Source: Chthoniobacterales bacterium
GTDB lineage: Bacteria > Verrucomicrobiota > Verrucomicrobiia > Chthoniobacterales > UBA6821
Direction of reading: 5' to 3'
Assembly (NCBI GenBank): GCA_021733705.1
Contig: JAIPKF010000050.1
Location: 1-9,142, forward strand
DNA: 9,142 bases
This document shows, one piece after another, positions 5,436 through 9,142 of this stretch; the first letter of the stretch is position 1; each line of letters starts with the position of its first letter. The position numbers and the translations under genes are program-made. The notes beneath the pieces were generated by a model. It ran no database searches and was not told where the DNA came from. It saw only the letters and a program-made list of their open reading frames with translations.

Positions 5436-7031
5436 ATCACTGTAACCCTGAAGTTCAGCATCATTGATCGGTCGTGCTTTCGCAGTGGCCTCTTTCTTGT
5501 AAGCAATCCTTGTATGAAACATTCCTAGTAATGTGTTTATAAGGCTATCTGCAATTTTATGAAGTTCACCAATAGTAATGGGGCATTCGTCGTACTGATT
5601 GTCGAGTAAGCGTTCTTTGAGAAGTGTATGGATGAGATCCTCAATACGTTGTGGTGTTGGACGCTCTAAACTGCGTGTAGAGCTTTCAGCTGCATCTGCA
5701 AGACCAATAATAGCAGCCTCTTTAGTGCTAGGCTTTGGTCCAGGATAACGAAATTGATCCATGCTTACAGCAGGGATATCTTCAAGACGCATATTCATGA
5801 TCTTTCCACCAGTGCGAATATCTTCCTCCTGTTGCCGAGCACGCTGGAAAAAGAAGTCGATTACTGTTGTTCCGTGATGTTGGCGAATGATGTCAATAAC
5901 ACGACCATGTAATTTATTTTTTAGAGCCAAATCTACCCCCTCCTTGACATGAGCAGCTATAATGAGTGCACTCATTGTTGGCGTGAGAGCCTGATGGGGA
6001 TTGTCTCCAGACCTCATATTTTCTGTAAAATATTCCGGTTTGACTAGTTTTCCGATGTCATGAAAGTAGGCCCCAACACGACAGATGGTGGGGTTGGCGC
6101 CAATAGCTTCTGCAGCAGGCTCAGCAAGCGTTGCCAGTGCAAGACTGTGTTGATAGGTGCCAGAAGCTTCAATGCTTAAGCGACGTAATAAAGGATGATT
6201 TAAGTCAGCCATTTCAAGCCACGATATATCGGTTGTAACACGAAAAAGATATTCCAAGATTGGTAATAATCCACTCACAACGACTGAAGTACCAAGCCCA
6301 CTGGCAAAGGCTGCGGCACTTTGAAGAAGGAAGAGAAGCCAGTTAGTATCTTCTGAAAAGTGAAAAGTAAAAAAAGTAATTTCACCAAAAAGTACTGATA
6401 AGACCAGCGTGGTGATTCCAACATAAATACCAGCACGAATGAGTCGGGAGCGACGTCGTACTTGAAAGGTTACCATCACAGCAATCAGTCCCGTGATGAG
6501 TGAAATAATCAAAAAGGGAATATTGATGCTTGTAAAATGATCTACAAGAAAAGCTCCCCAAAGTCCTCCAAAAAAAAGTGCAAAGAAGCCCTCTTTCTTT
6601 CCTAAAAGTGCGGAGAGTGTTAATGGAGCAAAGGTGTAGGGAATGAGTAAGGGTATTATTTTTTCACCAAAACCTTCATTGGCACTTGCGATCATCAGCA
6701 CTTTTACAAGAAGAAACTGAACAACTAATGTTCCAAAAATAAGAGTCAATCGTCTGTTATTACAAAAAATATCATGGTCTCCGATCCATAGTTGGAAGAG
6801 TGCAGCAACAAAAAGTAAAAGTGCAACAACCAACTGTTGTATTCCAACAACAGTATCTCCAAGCATCATTATCCCAATGAGGGCTCCTAAAATTATCACT
6901 AAAAGCAAGGAGCGAATAAGCCAATGTGTTTCCAAAAAACTCTTCAGCTTGGTTTCTTTAACGCGTCTCCTTATTTTTCCACAGGTGAGCCCTCGAGCAG
7001 CTAGTTGACGATGTTCCAGATATTTAACCAT
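5430..7031 (-). CDS. PgpH/YqfF-like membrane HD phosphohydrolase without the extracytoplasmic 7TMR-HDED domain
   Basis: Membrane-anchored HD-domain protein; the studied relative PgpH hydrolyses cyclic di-AMP. The 533 residues start with a basic cytoplasmic stretch, followed by about seven or eight hydrophobic segments between residues 38 and 263 (about 38-57, 62-82, 94-114, 125-144, 150-163, 171-190, 198-222, 232-263). Then comes the linker LFRVTTDISWLEMADLNHPLL and the HD domain. Metal-site residues visible are H295 (GTYQHS), H324-D325 (YFHDIGK), H361 (AAHVKEG), H385-H386 (RQHHGTT) and D446 (GLADAAES). Known PgpH proteins are about 710 residues, with a large extracytoplasmic domain after the first helix; here the second helix follows almost at once. 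The GTYQHS motif is preceded by EAS where relatives usually have EAP. The ATG lies 7 bp after the phoH stop, implying translational coupling. Cyclic di-AMP specificity is inferred from family only. Confidence 0.9.
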   Translation of the reverse strand: MVKYLEHRQLAARGLTCGKIRRRVKETKLKSFLETHWLIRSLLLVIILGALIGIMMLGDTVVGIQQLVVALLLFVAALFQLWIGDHDIFCNNRRLTLIFGTLVVQFLLVKVLMIASANEGFGEKIIPLLIPYTFAPLTLSALLGKKEGFFALFFGGLWGAFLVDHFTSINIPFLIISLITGLIAVMVTFQVRRRSRLIRAGIYVGITTLVLSVLFGEITFFTFHFSEDTNWLLFLLQSAAAFASGLGTSVVVSGLLPILEYLFRVTTDISWLEMADLNHPLLRRLSIEASGTYQHSLALATLAEPAAEAIGANPTICRVGAYFHDIGKLVKPEYFTENMRSGDNPHQALTPTMSALIIAAHVKEGVDLALKNKLHGRVIDIIRQHHGTTVIDFFFQRARQQEEDIRTGGKIMNMRLEDIPAVSMDQFRYPGPKPSTKEAAIIGLADAAESSTRSLERPTPQRIEDLIHTLLKERLLDNQYDECPITIGELHKIADSLINTLLGMFHTRIAYKKEATAKARPINDAELQGYSDK

Positions 7032-7038
7032 GAATTAA

Positions 7039-8052
7039 TTAAGAAAGAGCTCGGTGCTTTTGATAAGCATGAATAACGGCTTTGACAAGCGAGTGACGGA
7101 CCACATCTGATTCTTGAAAATAGTGAAATCCAATACTAGGAATCATCTTGAGTGCTTGGAGTGCTTCAATAAGTCCACTTGGTTTGTTTTTAGGAAGATC
7201 CATTTGCGTTGGATCGCCTGTAATAATGCATCGTGAGCCTAGCCCAATACGGGTGAGAAACATGAACATTTGTTCTGTAGTCGTATTTTGTGACTCATCT
7301 AAGATAATAAACGCATTGCTGAGAGTGCGGCCTCTCATGTAAGCAAGAGGTGCAATTTGGATAATGTTTTTATCTAGGTAACGTTGTATTTCCTCTGGTT
7401 CCAACATGTCATGGAGGGCATCATAAAGAGGACGTAAGTAAGGAAAAATTTTCTCTTGCAGCTCTCCAGGAAGAAAACCTAATGCTTCTCCTGCTTCCAC
7501 TGCAGGACGTGTCAAAATGATAGTGCTGATTTTCTCTTGTTTCAACGCAGAAACTGCTTTGGCCATGGCAAGGTATGTTTTTCCAGTACCTGCAGGTCCA
7601 ATACCAAAAGTGATCTCGTACTCTTCCATCATTTGAAGATATGTTTGTTGAGATTCTGTTTTTGGAAAGATAGGTGGTTTTCGAAAAGAACATTGAATGC
7701 GTTGAGAGAATTGCTCTAAGGGTGTTGCGGTACAATTTTGCAATAGATTTAGAAATTCATTTTTCCCTATTTCGATACCTCTTTTTTGTAGGTCAAGAAG
7801 TTTGCTCAACATATGTTGTGCTTTGTTCATGGCCTCAGGAGCTCCATCCACACGGAACCAGCCATCACGGGTGACAATAGTAACCCCTAAAACATTCTCC
7901 ATGGTTCTTAGTAGCCGCTCATTACCAGCGTAGATTGCCTGCAAAGAACGGGCATCTTCAAATTCCCACGTGATTGTCTGATTCTGAGCGCTTGCACTCG
8001 ATTTAATACGAGAGGAAGTCGGTATCGAAAGGGAAGAGTCGAGCGTCTTCAA
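7039..8052 (-). CDS. phoH: PhoH-family ATPase (PhoH-like protein)
   Basis: Cytoplasmic P-loop ATPase, 337 residues, close to the usual 320-350. A small N-terminal KH-like region (about 26-95: TITWEFEDARSLQAIYAGN to GWFRVDG) precedes the ATPase domain. Motifs are PKTESQQTYL, Walker A GPAGTGKT at 152-159, TRPAVEAGEALGFLPG at 181-196, IQIAPLAYMRGRT, Walker B FIILDESQN at 248-256, and TGDPTQMDLP at 278-287. Family members are linked to RNA metabolism and often lie beside ybeY or an HD hydrolase; the precise activity is unsettled. The start is TTG: there is a stop in frame upstream, and the next ATG (codon 51) would cut off the conserved N-terminal region. No Shine-Dalgarno sequence precedes it. 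The upstream gene ends 17 bp away and the HD hydrolase begins 7 bp after the stop, so all are in one operon. Confidence 0.95.
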   Translation of the reverse strand: MKTLDSSLSIPTSSRIKSSASAQNQTITWEFEDARSLQAIYAGNERLLRTMENVLGVTIVTRDGWFRVDGAPEAMNKAQHMLSKLLDLQKRGIEIGKNEFLNLLQNCTATPLEQFSQRIQCSFRKPPIFPKTESQQTYLQMMEEYEITFGIGPAGTGKTYLAMAKAVSALKQEKISTIILTRPAVEAGEALGFLPGELQEKIFPYLRPLYDALHDMLEPEEIQRYLDKNIIQIAPLAYMRGRTLSNAFIILDESQNTTTEQMFMFLTRIGLGSRCIITGDPTQMDLPKNKPSGLIEALQALKMIPSIGFHYFQESDVVRHSLVKAVIHAYQKHRALS

Positions 8053-8069
8053 GGTAAATGCTATCAGTT

Positions 8070-8603
8070 TTATTTAGAACCTTTGACGTCTCTTTCTTTG
8101 ACATCTTTATAACCGTATACAAGTGCCCAAGATGTTCTTTCTTCAGAAGATTTTAGTACTTCCACAATAGCAAAATATGTACCTGTCTTTTCAGGAATGA
8201 TGTGAGATCCTGCCGATACATAATGCTTTTTATCATGGGTTCGTTGCCACGCCTCTGATTCAGCTAACTTTCCAGAGGTATCATAAAGGTGTACAGAAAT
8301 TTTTGCATTTTTTACATCCGAGGCCATGATAAACCAGTAATCATTTCCTTTAAAAAGTTGTGCCATAACAGCTTTTCTTTCTTTGACTCCTAAATCACCT
8401 CCCCATGCATCCTTGCGGAAAGCATATTGTTTGGCATAGGGTAGAGCAGCCTCATAAGAAAATGAGAGAGCGTCATCAACAGATGCATGAGCAGTTGATA
8501 TAAAGGCGAGAACGACACAGTAAAGAACAGCGCATCGTTTTAAGGATATTGGATGATGAGAAAACACGGTCTTTTTTGATAAGAAGAATTCAAGAAGCAT
8601 CAT
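8070..8603 (-). CDS. Small exported protein of unknown function
   Basis: 177 residues that I do not recognise. A signal peptide is visible at about 20-40 (SLKR, hydrophobic core, cut after AHA). The ATG at 8603 therefore gives an unusually long 20-residue leader; a GTG at codon 13 is an alternative start. The mature part (about 137 residues) begins with a short helical stretch (DALSFSYEAALPYAKQY) and continues with alternating strands (NDYWFIMASDV, AKISVHLYDTSG, TGTYFAIVEVL, WALVYGYKD), suggesting a secreted beta-sandwich. It has no cysteine after the signal peptide and no catalytic motif I can name. Its start overlaps the stop of the preceding gene by 14 bp and phoH follows after 17 bp, so it is expressed with the phoH operon although its role need not be related. 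A periplasmic location is inferred from the signal peptide. Confidence 0.8.
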   Translation of the reverse strand: MMLLEFFLSKKTVFSHHPISLKRCAVLYCVVLAFISTAHASVDDALSFSYEAALPYAKQYAFRKDAWGGDLGVKERKAVMAQLFKGNDYWFIMASDVKNAKISVHLYDTSGKLAESEAWQRTHDKKHYVSAGSHIIPEKTGTYFAIVEVLKSSEERTSWALVYGYKDVKERDVKGSK

Positions 8604-9142
8604 TAATTTTTAAAACGACTTCATCAGTGAGAGAGTGAATTTTTTTGACCTGCTCCCGAGGAATATCTTGTTTTTTACCATCGATGATAAGGGCAATTTG
8701 GTTGAGAATAACATGAATACGAACCACCAAAGGATTTTTGCGCAAGCGAGGCGACATTCTGTTAATACAACGATCGAAGTAATGAACTAATTCTGGCTGA
8801 TGTAGGAGTTCCGCCCCTGAAGGAGTATAATGCTCGTCCACAATAGCAGTGAGAGCATCAGTTCCGCGTAGCCATCCTCCTAAGCTTACTAATTGAGCTA
8901 GATCCTCATCATTCATTTCATCCATGGCAGTACGAACATCTTGCAATGCTCCATCAAATTCTGCACGCACGCCACGCCAGTCACGATGATTAGCCTTATC
9001 AATAATACTTTTGCTGCGAGTGATTACCGACTTGCGGACATTAATGGCATCGGCGAGGGTCAAAACATCACGTCCCAATTCTTTAACGCGCTCGGCATCT
9101 TCAGCTTCAACGGCAATGAATCCTTCAGCAATAACAGAGCCG
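8590..9142 (-). CDS. Uncharacterised mostly helical protein, partial (N-terminus beyond window)
   Basis: At least 184 codons are open from the window edge to the TGA at 8592-8590. The frame is open through the edge: residues GSVIAEGFIAVEAEDAERVK precede a TTG at 9078 that could be mistaken for a start, so the true start lies outside. The product is rich in helix-forming stretches (AEDAERVKELGRDVLTLADA, KSIIDKANHRDWRGVRAEF, LQDVRTAMDEMNDEDLAQLV, LVVRIHVILNQIALIIDG), with no membrane segment or cysteine cluster in the visible part. I do not recognise a named family or catalytic motif. A secreted or lipoprotein N-terminus cannot be excluded because it is not visible. Its last 14 bases overlap the start of the next gene (ATGATGCTTCTTGA), implying coupled translation in the phoH operon. 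Confidence 0.8.
   Translation of the reverse strand, partial: GSVIAEGFIAVEAEDAERVKELGRDVLTLADAINVRKSVITRSKSIIDKANHRDWRGVRAEFDGALQDVRTAMDEMNDEDLAQLVSLGGWLRGTDALTAIVDEHYTPSGAELLHQPELVHYFDRCINRMSPRLRKNPLVVRIHVILNQIALIIDGKKQDIPREQVKKIHSLTDEVVLKINDAS

Noticed and set aside
5505..5530. Further partial MITE copy (TGTATGAAAC) within the HD hydrolase gene
   Set aside because: Only nine bases match the terminal core, inside a conserved coding region, without TTAA borders.
9076..9078. TTG at 9078 as the start of the last gene
   Set aside because: The frame stays open for 21 more codons to the window edge with coding-like residues, so the gene is better treated as partial.
1..9142. CRISPR arrays, tRNA or rRNA genes, phage or toxin-antitoxin genes
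   Set aside because: No regularly spaced repeats, no tRNA- or rRNA-like sequences and no recognisable motifs of such systems were seen on either strand.

Overview
The window (about 43% GC by eye) looks like chromosome of a bacterium of the PVC superphylum, most likely a Verrucomicrobiota. The indications are a long 610-residue IspG carrying the extra central domain, a secretion ATPase with LRQATNKIMVGEIRD where most relatives have LRQDPD, an RseP of the ~490-residue type, and a PhoH plus HD-hydrolase operon preceded by two unrecognised genes. The phylum is inferred from these sequences by memory; no search was run.

Layout. Positions 1-1099 (minus) hold the 3' -truncated-by-window coding region of a GspE/PilB-type ATPase whose 5' end lies inside a small mobile element. 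Positions 1089-1353 are that element: a transposase-less, TTAA-bounded MITE of 265 bp. Then on the plus strand come rseP (1379-2842), a small exported protein (2885-3418), a 69-bp copy of the same MITE (3436-3504), a strong intrinsic terminator (3517-3548) and ispG (3590-5422). On the minus strand, converging on ispG with only 7 bp between the stop codons, is a compact four-gene operon. In transcription order it is an unknown gene open at the window edge (9142-8590), a small exported protein (8603-8070), phoH (8052-7039) and a PgpH-like membrane HD phosphohydrolase (7031-5430).

How it fits together. rseP (intramembrane proteolysis) and the exported protein look like one transcription unit ended by the terminator. 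ispG makes HMBPP in the MEP isoprenoid pathway and appears to be transcribed alone. phoH followed by the HD hydrolase is a common arrangement; ybeY, which often follows, is absent because ispG lies there instead. Shine-Dalgarno sequences are weak or absent before nearly every gene. The one exception sits before an ATG that is out of frame with the gene it precedes.

No complete new system is evident. The most interesting points are the two related TTAA MITEs, with the larger one supplying the start codon of a shortened secretion ATPase and looking like a fused dimer; the SD/T7-tract anomaly before the small exported protein; and the HD hydrolase without its usual extracytoplasmic domain.
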